Positions 14,002 through 27,300 are shown, counted from the stretch's first letter. The stretch is 64,000 nt of DNA from Dasyornis broadbenti (GCA_013397935.1 VZRN01001098.1:33524-97523), one strand, 5' to 3'. Translations and numbers: made by a program. The notes: a model not told the origin generated them from the sequence alone.

Positions 14002-14424
14002 GGAGCAGAGATTCCCCTGCAGCCCCTGGTGAAGACCATGGTGAGACATTCTATGCCCCTAGAGCCTGTGGAGGTCCATGGGGGAGCAGAGATCCGCCTG
14101 AACCCATGGAGAATCCCACACCAGAGCAGGTGGATGTTCTGTGGAGGCTCTGAGCTCTTGAGAAGCCTGCTCTGGAGCACGGTCCTGGCAGGACCTGTGA
14201 GCCCATGGGGTTTTAGAAGAGCCCTTGCTGGAGCAGGTTTGTTGGCAGGACTTGTAACCCTGTGGGGGATTCACGCTGGAGCAGCTTCTTCCTGGAGGAC
14301 TGCGTCCCATGGAAGGCCCCCACCCGGGAGCAGTTTGTGAAGCACTGCTCTCCATGGGAATGACTCTCATTGGAGAAGTTCATGGAGAGCTGTCACCTAT
14401 AGGGACGACCCCACACTGGAGTGG
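14002..14424 (+). repeat. Degenerate 45-50 bp tandem units inside the LTR
   Basis: A core GGAGCAG (or one- to two-base variant) recurs at 14002, 14083, 14123, 14174, 14230, 14278, 14327, 14372 and 14418. The successive spacings are 81, 40, 51, 56, 48, 49, 45 and 46 bp. Cores are often followed by a CCCATGG-like motif. The periodicity explains why long spurious frames occur here on both strands (126 codons plus, 103 codons minus). Confidence 0.75.
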
Positions 14425-14640
14425 TGAGTAGGGAAAGTGTGAGGAGTCCTGAGGAGGGAGTGGCAGAGACAACATGGGATGAACTGACCACAGCTCCCAC
14501 TTCTTGTTCCCATGAGTGGCTGGAGGGGAGAATATAGAGAAAAAAGGGACTTAAGTTGAGCACAGGAAGAAGGGAGGGGTGGGGGTAGGTGCTTTTAAGA
14601 TTTGTGTCATTTCTCATTATCTGACTCTAATTTGATTGGT

Positions 14641-14646
14641 AATAAA
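14641..14646 (+). terminator. LTR polyadenylation signal AATAAA
   Basis: AATAAA lies about 180 bp before the 3' end of the LTR copy, where an LTR polyadenylation signal is expected. The corresponding position in the 48-kb copy reads AATAAC and appears decayed. Confidence 0.5.
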
Positions 14647-14828
14647 TGAAACTATTTTTTCCACAAGTCTCTTTTGCTTGCGATGGTAATCAGTGAGTGA
14701 TGTCTCCCTGTGTTTATCTCAATCCATGAGCCTTTTGCTATATTTTGTCTCCCCTATCCAAGATGAAGAAGGAAAACACAGAGCAGTCTGGTGGTTACCT
14801 GAGCCTCAGGCAGGGTCAATCCACCACA

Positions 14829-16255
14829 GACTTCATGAAACTGCTCATACTTAGCTTGAAATCTTTAAAGGCATCTCCTCAAGTTTACACCTAAGGTTCC
14901 TTCTGTAAACTGGCTGACTATTTCAAAAAGCTGAAGAAAAGCCTTAAATGCTGACTTTGTTGCCTTCATCTCATAAAAAATGCCTATGCTGCATTCTATG
15001 ACAATGTCTGTATCCGTGTCTTTAATCAAGTTTTAGAAAGGGAATGAATCGTGCTTTTTTTACACTACAAAAAGTACTGTGCATTGCATTGTTACCTCTT
15101 ATGATAACCTTTCCTGACTAACAGCTCCTGATCAATTTTAGCACACTGCCAACTGAGTTTTCCATCATCATGGTTTAACTTCACAAGGAGAATATAGATA
15201 TCATAAGTCCCTACTAAGCATCAGTAGTTCTTTAGTGTCTCTATTTAAATTTACCAACAGAAAGTATGTGCTTAGTCGAAGTGTATGTAAAGACCTCTGT
15301 CTCAGTGTTTCTACCTTGGCTATTTCTTGCCTGGTGGAATTCAGCATTATTTGAAAAACAAGTCTTCCCTTAGAAATATGCAAGTTAACTATTTTTTTCC
15401 CTAGTTCTCAAATTTTCAACTGAAATACTTGATTTCTGATTAGAATTTGCACAAGAAAACCAACCAAAACAACAAACAAAAAAACTCACAAGAAACCACA
15501 CAAGCAACTTACAAAATAAAGAGAAACTGCTAAAATATCTAGCCTTTTAGGCCTTGGGATACCTTTTAGGGAGCAGAATATAACAGTTCAGAACTTCTAA
15601 GAACAGATGTGAATGTAGAGGCATGCAGCAGGCTATAACATTATTAAAATGCATGTTTCTTTTCATAGACATAAAAGGCAATGTCTTTGAAGTTACTAGA
15701 AGTTGTAAAAATCTTATTATTTGTGTCTTCCCATTGTGTCATCTTGGCATGTTCCTCTCTTAAAAGGTTTGTGCCTTCCAGAGTGGCTTTCAAAGTAAAT
15801 ATATGATAGATATCTTTGTCAAAAAAAGCAGCTTGATTTCATGTTCCAGTTATATAGGTCAGCATCTACGGTCCCTGGATGCCTGGGACCATAAGGGCTT
15901 TCTCAGCAGTCCCAGGAAACAGATTGGCTATATAAACAGCACCAAACCAGCACACACAGAAAAAGAGAAACCCTGCTGCTTCATTATTTTTCCTGCAGCT
16001 GTATGGGCTGTCTTGTGCCTCGCTTATAGTTTTGTAGGGAGTAATCATATTGAGAACACCTGGGGTGACATGTAATTACAGTATGATTGTGTGGAAAAAT
16101 GTGGGTCTATTCAAAATTCTCAGGGGCTATAGACAGCTGGTTCCTTTTAATTCTTACAACAGCATGTGCTCTGTAACAGCTGGAGATGCGTTTTTCTATT
16201 CAGCCTCATTTGATGGATTGATCATGAGGCAGGTGATCAGCAATTTCTAAACTGT
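14829..16255. other. Unique non-coding DNA
   Basis: No gene or repeat was recognised. A more complex stretch at 15800-16080 has a 90-codon frame (15803-16075) with no recognisable domain, a short inverted pair (GGTCCC/GGGACC) near 15869-15890 and a TATATAAA near 15930. These are too weak to call a promoter. Confidence 0.6.
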
Positions 16256-16306
16256 AATCTAAACTCTGCCACTAACTTGTTGTTAGCCTTGGGCAAACCA
16301 CTTAGT
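16256..16306 (+). mobile_element. MIR-type SINE relic (core region)
   Basis: The stretch reading CTCTGCCACT, then TTAGCCTTGGGCAAACCACTTA closely follows the central MIR core as I know it (CTCTGCCACTTACTAGCTGTGTGACCTTGGGCAAGTCACTTA). About 50 bp are recognisable; flanking parts have decayed. MIR elements are ancient CORE-SINEs shared by amniotes, so a fragment in a bird is old, and its persistence can reflect selection. Confidence 0.65.
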
Positions 16307-19300
16307 GTCAGATCCAGATGAACTATTTAAACACTTAAAGAATAACTTAGGTAGATTACGGACATTTTTGTCCAGAACATCAGTTTTGAAATTCCTCATA
16401 ATCCTGACCAGCTTCAGAAGCACCCCTATACAGAAACTACAGGGGATTTTCAGTTTTGTTATAATACTGTCTTAAAGTTCATGAAATAGTTATTCTTAGT
16501 TTATCTGCAATCTTCAATTCATTCCTCATATTGAAAGATGGGGAAAAAAAAAAATTGCTGGACTTGCTGAGATATCAATCTCATTGAACTCTCATACTCC
16601 TACACTCCATGAGAAAAAAAATTACTTGAACAATGCAGTGATACTATTAGTGACTTTTGAAATATGACTACAGGAGAAAACTCTTAGGAGCCATTTTTAT
16701 CCACAATCGTCTGTCTTTTCTGCCTAGGGGAATGGAGTTGCATATCTTCCTTTCCCTTCCCTCCCACCTCTGATAAAGCAAAGTCATGCCCTATCCATCA
16801 GATTATAGGCTTACTGAAGATAATTCTAGATTTTCCAATCCACAGAGCAAGAAAAATTGAATACAATTAGAAGTTAATAGTTTTTCTTCTTTAATGAGAA
16901 CCCCATATTCTCTTCTTTGACATCAAAAATTGCATATTTATCTTATTCAATGACTATTTAATATCGAAAGCCTGAATACAGTCATCAAAACCTAATATCT
17001 CTTCTTCCCAGTGCATGCTTGTATCACTTCAGCTACTAAATCACATTATCTTAGGTCTAATAAAGTATTGATTTTTTTTTCCTAGTTTTTGTATGGTGAA
17101 CAGATTTTATAGAAAGGGAAAATATTGTCTTCCTGTTCTTCCTCCATTAGGGAAAATGAGAGCTTGAACTTTTATTGGATAAAGAAGACAGCGATTGGAT
17201 ATTTTTCACCATGAATTGTAAAGGAAGTCCTGAAGCTGAGCACCACAGCACATAACTGCTGGTTTATAAGCCTAGCAGTACAATCCAGAGACCTGTTCCA
17301 CAGGAATAAATTTGCATATTGTATTCTTTATTTTCTAAAGAGCAAAGTCATTTAGGGAGAGGTCCAAAAATCTCACATAAACATGCAAAGTACCATTCAG
17401 TTTACACTTATGTGCACAGTACAAAAAAAGAGTTCAGAAAACAAGGGTAAAAATGAACAAAAGAAAACAACAACAAAGCACTGAATAGCAGATGCCCTCC
17501 AAATGTCTAAAGGCTTCAGAGTGTGGGGTTGCTGTATCTTTTTTATAATGCTGTCTTACAGATGTGGCCATTTCAGCAGGGCTCAACATGTTGATGCGTA
17601 TTTTATTCCTAAGTGTGTTAGGATTCAAAAAAAGGAGTATCATTATGTTTATATTCTACCAAGACCAGAATCCAGTTTATGTATTCATAGAACCTTTTTT
17701 TAAATCAATATTAAAACAAAATAGAATATCATACCAAAATTTGTTGATCAGGTTTCAGCTTCGGGTTGAGTTCTACATCAATTAGGATCATTCTATAATA
17801 ATAAATAAACTTAATGGTTACATTAATGCAAAGAGAAGAATTGTACTTGTAGCTTAATATCACTATTTGGAACATGAAATAATCTTGCAGACACCTCTAT
17901 ATGGTACATCTACAGTCCCTGTCAACCTTTTAAAATATTGTTGTTTTAAGGGGAAATAAATATTAGAAAAAGACCTGTTTTAATGTCGTTTAACAAGGAC
18001 AGTTTTCTTCTGTTAGAAGTTGTGTGTAGACATAAAAAAGTTCATTTTAGTTATCCTTTTAGAGAAAATAATGATCCATTCTAATATGGAGTAAATTCTA
18101 TTCTGAAGTTAACTGAAGTGTTTGTTGTATTACAGCTGTCTTGAATTCTTCCTTCCAATCACATTTTTTTCAGCTTTTCAGATAGATACTGCCGGTTTTT
18201 TATTATAAAAAGTAAAATCTACAGAAACATTTGGCAAAATGGAGAAATTGACTAAGCAGATTAAATAGTGAAACTTTCTATATGGAAAAAGCTGCCGAAT
18301 TTACTGAAAAAACTGAATGACAAAGTGAGGACTTTTTCCCCTGAATTTCTGAAGTGTTAGCAATTCTATCTTTTCTAGTTAACAACAGAGAGTAAACAGA
18401 AATCAAAATTCTTGGATTTTAAACTATTGTATTTAAACGTAATGAATTCATACACTTTATAATTCTCGCTCAAAATCATGAGGCGTCTTGAACAATATTT
18501 CCATAATTTTAATTTGATAAATATTTATCTGAGTTAGTTCCAAATCAACAAACACTATGATGATGTCCCAGGCAAGACAGAATAGTTGACAGCCCATAGT
18601 AGATTTAGATAATGGGGTGCATTTGAGAACCAACAAGATTAGAGCCTTCACCCCACTTATTTGCATTGCACACTGATTCCCTAGACCACAGCATTTTGTT
18701 TATTAGGTCTCAGCTTCCCTTCCCTGCAGGAAGGCTGCTCAGTACAGATGCGTACAGTGCTACACGTCATACTGGTCAAGGTCCCTGAGAAATCCCTGTT
18801 TTCATTTCCATACAGACCTCAGATTTCTCGTATCTTTCCTCTGAGTTTACTTCTTATTTTGGCCTCAAACACCAGGTTTTTCTATTCAAATAGTCAATGT
18901 ACAGAAGCATTATATGCAATCGCCTTCCTAATTGGTGATTCAGGACATAACCATTATTGTTTCATCTAAGTGTATGAATACCACAGTCAGTCTCTACCCA
19001 TTTTAGCTAGCAACTCTGAGGTTTCTGCTTTAGAATTCAGAGTTTCAGTTCTGGACATTAACTCACCCACACATATACATGATTAATTGCCAACTGTTAA
19101 CATTCACAATTTAGGTTACTTCTTTGCCTCCTAGAAGAAGAACTTTTGTCATGTCTTTCAATATTGAATAAAAGCATCAAATGGAATGCTCCTGAAGCAA
19201 AGGTTTGTATCTCATTCTTATATGACATTTGAATTTCATTTTTATTAATATTCACTGTAATACATACTGTTCGCTTTTTGACAACACTATACTAGTTAAA

Positions 19301-19734
19301 AACTTTTCTTAATGAAAATATTCATGTCACTTATGAAAGCAGAAACTGGACCTCTATACAGCTATATTTGAAATTTAATGTTTGGGGATATTTTTTAGAT
19401 GAAACAGAAAGTTTAAACCATACCCTACTCGACTGTCAAGTGTTGCCAAAGAAACAGCAGGGAGCTCTCCTACTGCCAAGACAAAAAAGGAGAAGATATT
19501 CAAATTTTTCAACAAATATCTGATTTTTCAATGTCTATTCAAAGCAAACAGATTCACACATCTCTTCTCACGGCACATAGCTATTAAAAATTGTTTTGTG
19601 CAAGAATAACTGATATATTTCTCTAGTTATTGAAGAAGAAATTAAACAAATTAATAGTTTTCTTTACATGCATCATTTTCTAGTCAATATAAATTAGGTT
19701 AGTTCTTGGGCTTGAAATCTTTAGTGCAACTTTC
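16307..19734. other. AT-rich non-coding DNA
   Basis: Only short open frames (at most about 73 codons) and no recognised repeat. Overlapping frames near 17434-17785 look like chance translations. Confidence 0.65.
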
Positions 19735-20425
19735 TGCTCCAAAGCAGAATCAGTTATGAGATCAGACCAGGTTGCTCAGGGCTGTATCCAGTTAGGTCTT
19801 GAAAACTTCCAAAGATGGATAATGCAAAACTTCTCTGGTCACTAGAGCTTGACTGTCCCCATAGCCAAAAAGATTCTTTTTATATTTAGCTCCCTTCTTT
19901 ATGCCTGTCACCACTCATCCTGTCTCTAAGCTCTGCTGTGGAAAGCCCGACCCTTTTCTTGAGAACATCCTCATGAACAGCAGATGCTACAGGGTCCCCT
20001 GCAGGTATTTTTTCTGCAGGCTGAATGGGCCCGTTCTCTGCTCACAGAGCAAGTGCTCCAGCTCTGATCTTCTTGGTGGCTTCTGCTGAATCCACTCCAG
20101 TTTGTAGATGTCCATCTGGTGTAGGGCAGCCCAAAAACAGGTACAGCATTTAAAATGGACCTGACAAGTGCTGAGTAGAAAGGTGGATGGTCACTGGCCT
20201 TGATCTGCTGGCTGTGTTTCTGTTCATACCACCTGGGAGACTTTTGCTGCTGTCAGAGCACACTGCTGGCTCACATTCAGCCACAGTCTCACAGGGCCTT
20301 TTCTTCAGGGCTGTTCCCTAAGCAATCTCCTGCCTACGTTGCTGCAAGACTTCCTTCCCTGAGACAGGACTTTGCGTTTGACTCTGTCGAAATTCACAAG
20401 GTTCCTGGCAGTCCAAATGAGATCT
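19735..20425 (-). mobile_element. CR1 LINE fragment, antisense
   Basis: Read on the plus strand, the segment contains characteristic antisense CR1 phrases: CAGACCAGGTTGCTCAGGGC near the left end, CACAGAGCAAGTGCTCCAGC near 20044, and AAGTGCTGAGTAGA near 20167. The orientation places the CR1 3' part at the left. It covers the end of ORF2 and the 3' region of a 5'-truncated copy, the usual state of genomic CR1. Many indels and stops mean no protein can be made. The canonical terminal octamer tail is not obvious at the left edge, so the last bases have probably been lost. Confidence 0.85.
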
Positions 20426-21025
20426 GACTTAAGGGTATTGATATCTAATTTTCCTTAAATCCACATATATATATAGAACTTCTTTCTTTTATCTATTAAT
20501 CTTATTGGATTAAGGAGAATGGAATTAATATCATAAAAGCTTTCTAATGGTTTTTGTGCTAATTAATTGTTTACTAAATAAATGATCTGATTGAGTAAAT
20601 GTCGGCTACCTTGTAGTATAATCCTTCTTATAATTCGTGTAATTTCATTCAAAGAATCTAAAGCTTTTGGAAATATCTGTATTACTGATATATAATGCTG
20701 ATATACTAATACTGATATATTATTTTTAACATTAGGAAGGCAAAAGCTGAATTTTCTATCAAATATTTATTTTTGTCATTAAAGTTTCTGTCTTGGACAG
20801 TATTATAATATTTTCTCTTCCTTCATGTGTTTGCTCATGTTTGGCTATCATCTAATGCTGAATGAGCTGCATACTGGTTCTCATTATTTCCACAGACAAG
20901 ATGCTAAATTCATCACTAGGACAGAAGTAATTTTCATAGGCCTGAAACTTTATGTATATATAGTCACTATAACACACCCAAGTGAATTTGTCTGTTTGCA
21001 TACACTGAGGCATGTATTGGTATTT

Positions 21026-21070
21026 TCTGATATATGATCTGAATATATATATCTGATATATAATCTGAAT
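21026..21070. repeat. Two-copy 19-bp direct repeat
   Basis: TCTGATATATGATCTGAAT (21026-21044) is repeated with one mismatch at 21052-21070, separated by a 7-bp ATATATA spacer. Similar CTGATATA motifs lie upstream at about 20687-20720. This is a local AT-rich minisatellite seed. Confidence 0.8.
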
Positions 21071-21475
21071 TCAGTTTCAAGTGTTCCCAGAAGTTCATGA
21101 CAATATTTAGATGGTATTCTTGAGAACAAGCAAGTAAAACTTCATGTAACCATGCTTAAAATCAAATATGCACTTAAATTTGAAGTTAAGTTTGCATGAT
21201 CCACTGCAGATAACACAGTCTCATTTATTCAAAGGAAGAAAAACAAAGTATAGGCTAGATACTAGCATGGTTCCACAAATCACTTTAATATCAATATTTT
21301 AATATCAACTATGGAAATATAACAGTTCTGTTTAAAAAAAAAATCTAGAATTATAAATTTCCTAATTTTAACATTATTTTAGTTTCATTATTCCCAGAAG
21401 GATGTATATCATAGAGACAAGGAAAGATATCTGTATGATAATGTAGTTATTATTAGTGGTGGTATGCTTACCACA

Positions 21476-21486
21476 CCCCCCCCCCC
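21476..21486. repeat. poly(C) tract, 11 nt
   Basis: An uninterrupted run of 11 C in otherwise AT-rich DNA. G/C homopolymers of this length are prone to sequencing and slippage errors. Confidence 0.9.
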
Positions 21487-23641
21487 AAATAAATTAAAAC
21501 TATTTAAATTAATATTTCAGATTTTCTAAATGCTTCAATGATTAAAAAATTTTTAAATTAAAATATTTGAAAGATTTTCATAGTTTTGCACATTCCTGTG
21601 GGTTTAGCTCTTCTTATTAAAAGCTTTTTTTTATCACTTCAAATGCTGCAATTGAAGCTCTTTGTATGAATTTATCAGTATTTTATAGATATTTATGTGT
21701 CAGTGTTCAAGATTAAAAAGAAAAAAAAAAATTTGAGTTGAAGAATAGAAATTCCATTCTAATATATTCAGATTAAGATGGTTAAGAAAGTAAAGATACA
21801 GAATCATATTCTTTAAAAGTAAATTGACCGAAATAACGGCACTGCTCTAGTATTGGATTTTTAATCAGATTATTATGAATTGAGTTGCAGCAATAGTTTC
21901 ACTGCAGGTAAGACTGAGATGGATTTGTAGATGAAGATAAGCGTTTAGAATTCATTTTGTAAAAAATACATTTATACATGGAGGTTTTTTTGCATCTATT
22001 TTAGCAGAAAACATTGAGGCTAAAAGCTGGTCTAGTTTAGTCTCTGACCCATAAACTTGAGGAAATTCTTTTTAAAACATTTTATAATAAATGTAGGGGA
22101 TATCTGGTATGGAAATTTCCAACTCTTCTGAAGGAGGATTACTTTTATCTAAAGTGTTTATTCTACTGAGTTAATAATGTCTCAATTGCTTTGGGTATTT
22201 AGTTTGAAATCAGTGATTCTGAGACTAGGTAATGGAAGATTCTCAGAAACAAGCAGTGCAAACCAGAGAACACCACCTCTTCTCTCACCTATTAATGCCC
22301 TTTATTTTAAAAATTATTATTCTAAGGCCAAAAGAAACCAAATTGTTCTGCCTTCAGATCGGACCATGCCATTTGCTATTCATACATTGAATTATTATTT
22401 TTTTTAACAGCAGTTCTAGTCCTATAAAATATTTCTGCTATTTTCTGTTATTTCTGATCATTGACTTTGAACCAATGCAAATTAGCATTGGAACAGATTA
22501 ATGGTTAAACTGTGTCAGTGACCACGCTTAGAAAACTTTCTTTGATCAATATCCAAGGGAGATCACACCAAATGCAGACGAAACTTTGTCCTCTGTGGCT
22601 CAGTTTTCCAGAGATATGCAATGTAACAAAGCAACTTATGAATTTCAAGCGCTCAGTGAGAGAACCCCAAATTTAGAGATCCTAAATGTGCAAGTCTTGG
22701 GTTTACATGCGAAATGAATACTCACTATGGCACCTTAAGTGATATATGCAAAAAATAGATTTATTTCAAGGATCAGTAGTCCCCTATATATCCAATGCAT
22801 ATTCACATAACAATATAATTATGCAAATAATGGAATAAAATCAAATAAAGTAAAATAATCTTGATTGCAGACAAAAAATTGTAAAAGCTGAATAAAAAAT
22901 CATATATCAGTTAAATTTGCCTAGAAGTCGTTAACTCAATGAGGAATATTTAGCCATTCAGTAATTTATTAAATTGGAGGTGTGATAAGATTACATTGAG
23001 AATTCATTCACTCATTAAATATGTCATTATGGAGTAAGCAGGGTAAAGTTCTTATAGCTCATGGGTTGCTTTTCCTTAGTGGGTAATTTAAACTTCTAAA
23101 TATTAAAATATATTGTCATTTTCTTCAGAGAGAAAATTAATGACAAAAGTGTTTTATTCAAAATTGTAAAGGAGTTTGACACAGTTTAACATCAAGACAA
23201 AAGTCAAGCCAGAACGAAGAATGCATCTCATACAAAATGAAATATTTACAGCCTCAGAGATTATTATTCTGATTTTAACCTCATTTTATCAGTATTGTTC
23301 TTCTAATCAGAAACAGACACACATTTGTCACACTGAGACTCATAATTGCATCTAGTGGTTCAAAAACTCAGTTTGAAAGGCAGAAACTAAAATGAGAGAA
23401 GACAGAAAAGAAGTAATGTCCTTTATGAAACACTGGTAGAAATATAACTTGACATTGTAATCTGAAATGCCCAGTATATTTCAAGTGAATGTCCAGATGA
23501 GCTTCATTCATCTTTGGAAAGTAGACCAACACAGAAACCTCTGATGTCTTGAACAGCAGTTTTAGTTAGACTAACAATTTAATTTTCTTTTTTTTTCAAA
23601 AGTCAAGAAATGTGTCCAGTCCCACTGATATTTATCTTTGT

Positions 23642-24310
23642 AGATTTCCACTGAGGGTGCACTCAGTGCCGCTGTCCATGTTGCTGACAAAGATGTTGGA
23701 CATCACCTGTCCCAATACCAAATTCTGATGAACACCACTTGTTGACAATTCCTTGAGTACAACCATCCAACCAATTCTTTACCCACTTAGTGATTGATCT
23801 GTCTGTCAAATCCATGTCTTCACGTTTTAAAGACAAAGGTATCTTGCTGGACAGTGTCAATTTTTTTGCACAAATTTAAGTAGATAACCTCAACTGCTCT
23901 TCCCTTATCCACCATCACTGTAATTGCACTTTAGAAGGCCACAAAATTTGTCATTTGTCAGGCACAGTTTGCCCTTAGTGAAGCCATGTTGTTGTTAGCA
24001 CAGTTTTCAGGAGGATTTGCTGCATGATCTAGTCGGGCATGGAGGTGAAATTGTCCTGGACTTCCCCATGTCCTCCTTTTTAACTTTGTCAAAATGAAGG
24101 TTATATTTCCCCTTCACCAGTCAGTGAGAATTTCACTGGACTCTCATAATTTCTCAAATATGATGGATAGCGCCTTAGCCACATCATCCACCAGATCCCT
24201 CAGGATCCATCCATGAATCTCATCAGATCTCATTCACTTGTGCACATTCAGGTTCCTAAGAAGGTCTTGAACCTGATCTTCTCCTACGTATGAATATCCT
24301 TCTGGTTTGG
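23642..24310 (-). mobile_element. CR1 LINE fragment, antisense (reverse transcriptase region)
   Basis: The minus strand encodes, with stops and frameshifts, the part of CR1 ORF2 just upstream of the RT active site. The cleanest stretch (63 residues, 23663-23860) includes DLTDRSITKWVKNWLDG, matching the CR1 pattern of a W-x-x-NWL-x-G helix before the catalytic box. The flank toward 24310 corresponds to earlier RT blocks. Both ends are truncated and the FADD box is not preserved. The element is dead. Confidence 0.8.
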
Positions 24311-27300
24311 TAGAATAAATAATGTACAGAGTGGTTTTCTTTTAAGAAGACTGTATAAGCTTTACATGGACAGGATCTGCTTGGCACCCTGTTCCCCAAT
24401 CTTAAACCCATTTGATGCAGCACAGCTCAGGGTTCCCAGCATCTTAAGGGTCATAAGATTACATACACTATCCTCGTTATCTTTATAGTGGTAGCTCTGA
24501 TATATAGCATTTTAAATGGTACTTCACAAAGTCTGAGTGCTTTTCTTACTGGGATTATAGCAGATCAGCTTCTCCATATACAGAATAGCAATGCAGGTAA
24601 ACTTTAATAAATTCTCATCAAAGGTAATAGACTGCCAAGGGTTTCAGAGTGAGATAGTTCATAGAGTTCATATCAAGAGTAACTATATTTTTAAACCTAC
24701 CACAAACATATGCTTTGATTCTGATTTACATACTACAGTAAATTTAAAATTATCTAATTTCTTAATTTATTTCTCTTGCTGCTAAATGCCTTTTTTTTTT
24801 TTCAGGTTTGCAATTATGCACAAAACCTTAAAGTTATTTAGAGAACTCAGACTTGAAGTTATAAATACTATATATGCACAAATGTTACTTGTGGAAGTAA
24901 CATTTACACCTTCTTAGTAATGTAAAGTAGCAATTAGTGAAAGAATTACCTTCAGAGAGAAACAATGAAAACGTTCACTGAAAATGTCTACATTTATCTA
25001 ACAATTATTTTAGACACTTTCCCAGTAGCATTTGGAACAACTGAATTGTAGGACAGTCTTGCTGCTGGGTCTCTGAGGCTGGTTAGCTGCTGGCAGTTAC
25101 ACATGTCCATAATATCCTCAGAGGATGTCTCTGAAAATTAGTTTTGTCCAGCTGAAACTACTTACTGCAAACTGAATGTCAGGAACCCATGGACGATTTC
25201 CAATGTCTTCCTGCCTGGTGACTCTCATTTGCAGCTTCTAAGGCTACAAACCCACTCATTCTTTGGAAATCTCTACCTGTGAGGACCTATATGTAATTTA
25301 ACTTTTTTCTGGTATGGGCCAATGTGCCATGCATCAGATACATACGATTTTTTTATCTATCATACTCAGTATAATCAGCATGGGAAGGAGATCTTGAGTG
25401 GTTAAGAAACTCTTTTAATTTCTTAATGGATACTACAACCATGCCTAGTAATGTCATTGAATGCATCTACAAGAATGCAGGCAGACCTGAAATTACACCG
25501 CCCAACACTACTTCTGTTTTTACATGATGTTGACATTCTATGATAGGATACTCTCTTAGTTTCAAAATCAGGGTATATGCATGCAAACAGCTCATTAGAG
25601 CTAGTCCCTGGAAATTCTTAACTATCAAGGCACTAGTTCTGAACATTTGAGTCATCAGTGGTTAGCATGGGTGAAAAGTATATTCTAGGAGTTGAACAAC
25701 ATACAGGGTCAGGTTCCAGTGTCCAGAAACTTCCTGTGGCACTGCTGTTTTTAGTATTGGCGTAGACTAAGCAGCCAGGTGAAGGTTAGCTTTGACCTAA
25801 AAGCCAAATAAGTGCATTCTAGTGGGAGACTGTATTTCAAGTGTAGTCACTCAGAACTTTAAGGAGCTTTTGTGTGAGTTGTGTGAATTGTTTCTATTTC
25901 CATTTGTTTGTTCCTTATCAGCACATTTTTATTATTTATGATATAAAATTATAGAGGCCTTCCTTCCCTTAATATATTCCTACAATAATTAAAATATCGC
26001 TGGGATCTAGCAATGACTTTCTGCTGCAAAGAGGTTAGACTTGTTTGCGTTTCTCGCCACACATGCATGGCTGCTACCAGACTTTTCTTTACATTACCGA
26101 TTTTAAACTTGGCTTTCCCAACATTCTCTTATATTTTGCCTAGTTTAGTACGCCTTACTAATTTTTTTTTTATTTTGAGTTCACATTTTTAGTATGTACT
26201 GTTAATGAGTATTCTGACATTTTGATGTATATTTTTATATTCTACATGGTTTTATGCATACCTATAGTTTTACCCCTAGGAAGCTGGAAGCAGGGGGTGA
26301 TGTAAGGGAGCCCACTCATTCATTCATGAACAATATTCCCTTCTTATTCTTTTCTTGAGTGATTAAGTGAAGATTATTCTGTCGTTTTCAACAAAATTTA
26401 CCAACATATTGTCCCAAGCAAAGGCAGCGGGGAGAAGCAAAGCCAGAAGAAGGGAGAAGCTTAACAGTTTTAAAAATCAAGAGCAAAACACACTACAGAT
26501 ACAGACAGCTGTTTCAACAGAACACAACCAATCTATGGTTTCCATAGTATTTAGACACTCAGAGGATTCTGTCCCTTTGTAAAACACTTGAAAATCTACT
26601 AATGAGCACTGCTCTATGTTTGACCTTGCTGTAAATTCTGCTCCTGTTGCTACCACTACTGACGTGAAACTAGGGAAGGCCTTCACATATTTTCTGATCT
26701 GACTATACTACAGCATATTAATGTAATAGACGAGATGCTTTGGTATTCAAAATTAACAGGAAAAACAACAGGCTGATTTTAAAAAAATATTAAGCTACTT
26801 CATAGCTTTTACTAAGCTCAGCAGGAGCTGACCTTTTGGTAAACAGATCACATATTCAGGCATTTTGTATTTTGGTCTTTCTTCTCTAACCCCTTGGGAT
26901 AGTCTGTTTTTGTACGTGTATCTACAATACTTACTCTTTTGCAATTCCCGTCACTGTGACTTAGAGAAATGAAACTGGTTTTTTCCTTTTTTTTTTTTTT
27001 CCACCTCACATTTCCCCTCACTTGTGATGTGTGTAATTGCATTGTAGGAGGTTTGACTGCCAAACTTATTTTTACCCTAGGTGACCTTCTACCAGTATTT
27101 CAGCCACGACACAATTATTTCTTTTCAAATCTGTATGGCACTGATAGAAATGGAAATAGTTTCAACTCAATTCTACAGTAGAATAAGAAGCCAAGATAGG
27201 AGAACTGTATTACTCAGCAAATCTCAGTTCTATGAAAAGGCTTATTGAACAGCTAGTGAAGCAGAGACTAGGTAAAATAACTCACTGTCAGGTACCAGCT

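Larger units (their letters stand above)
13987..14828 (+). mobile_element. LTR-type retroelement copy, 5'-truncated
   Basis: This shares extended similarity with 48360-49867: the same GGAGCAG-bearing tandem units, the same stretch before the polyadenylation signal, and the same 3' end (CAGGGTCAATCCACCACA here, CAGGGTTAACCCACCACA there). It ends in ACA and carries AATAAA at 14641-14646, so the orientation is plus with about 180 bp of U5-like sequence after the signal. Compared with the other copy it lacks the first ~260 bp, including the TATA-like region. GACTT occurs at 13981-13985 and directly after the 3' end at 14829-14833, but with a truncated 5' end this may be coincidence. No gag, pol or env remnant is present. 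The family resembles LTR repeats common in songbirds (recollection); the class (ERVL or ERVK) is unresolved. Confidence 0.75.
20426..23641. other. AT-rich non-coding DNA with small tandem repeats
   Basis: No gene recognised. It contains a C11 run (21476-21486), a duplicated 19-bp unit with CTGATATA motifs (21026-21070), and a higher-complexity stretch around 22470-22720 of unknown meaning. Confidence 0.65.

Noticed and set aside
13960..14340. 126-codon plus-strand and 103-codon minus-strand frames
   Set aside because: Same repeat array; both strands are open because of the periodic GC-rich units and not because of coding selection.
15926..15940. TATATAAA as a gene promoter
   Set aside because: No downstream gene, CpG island or supporting elements; TATA-like words are frequent here.
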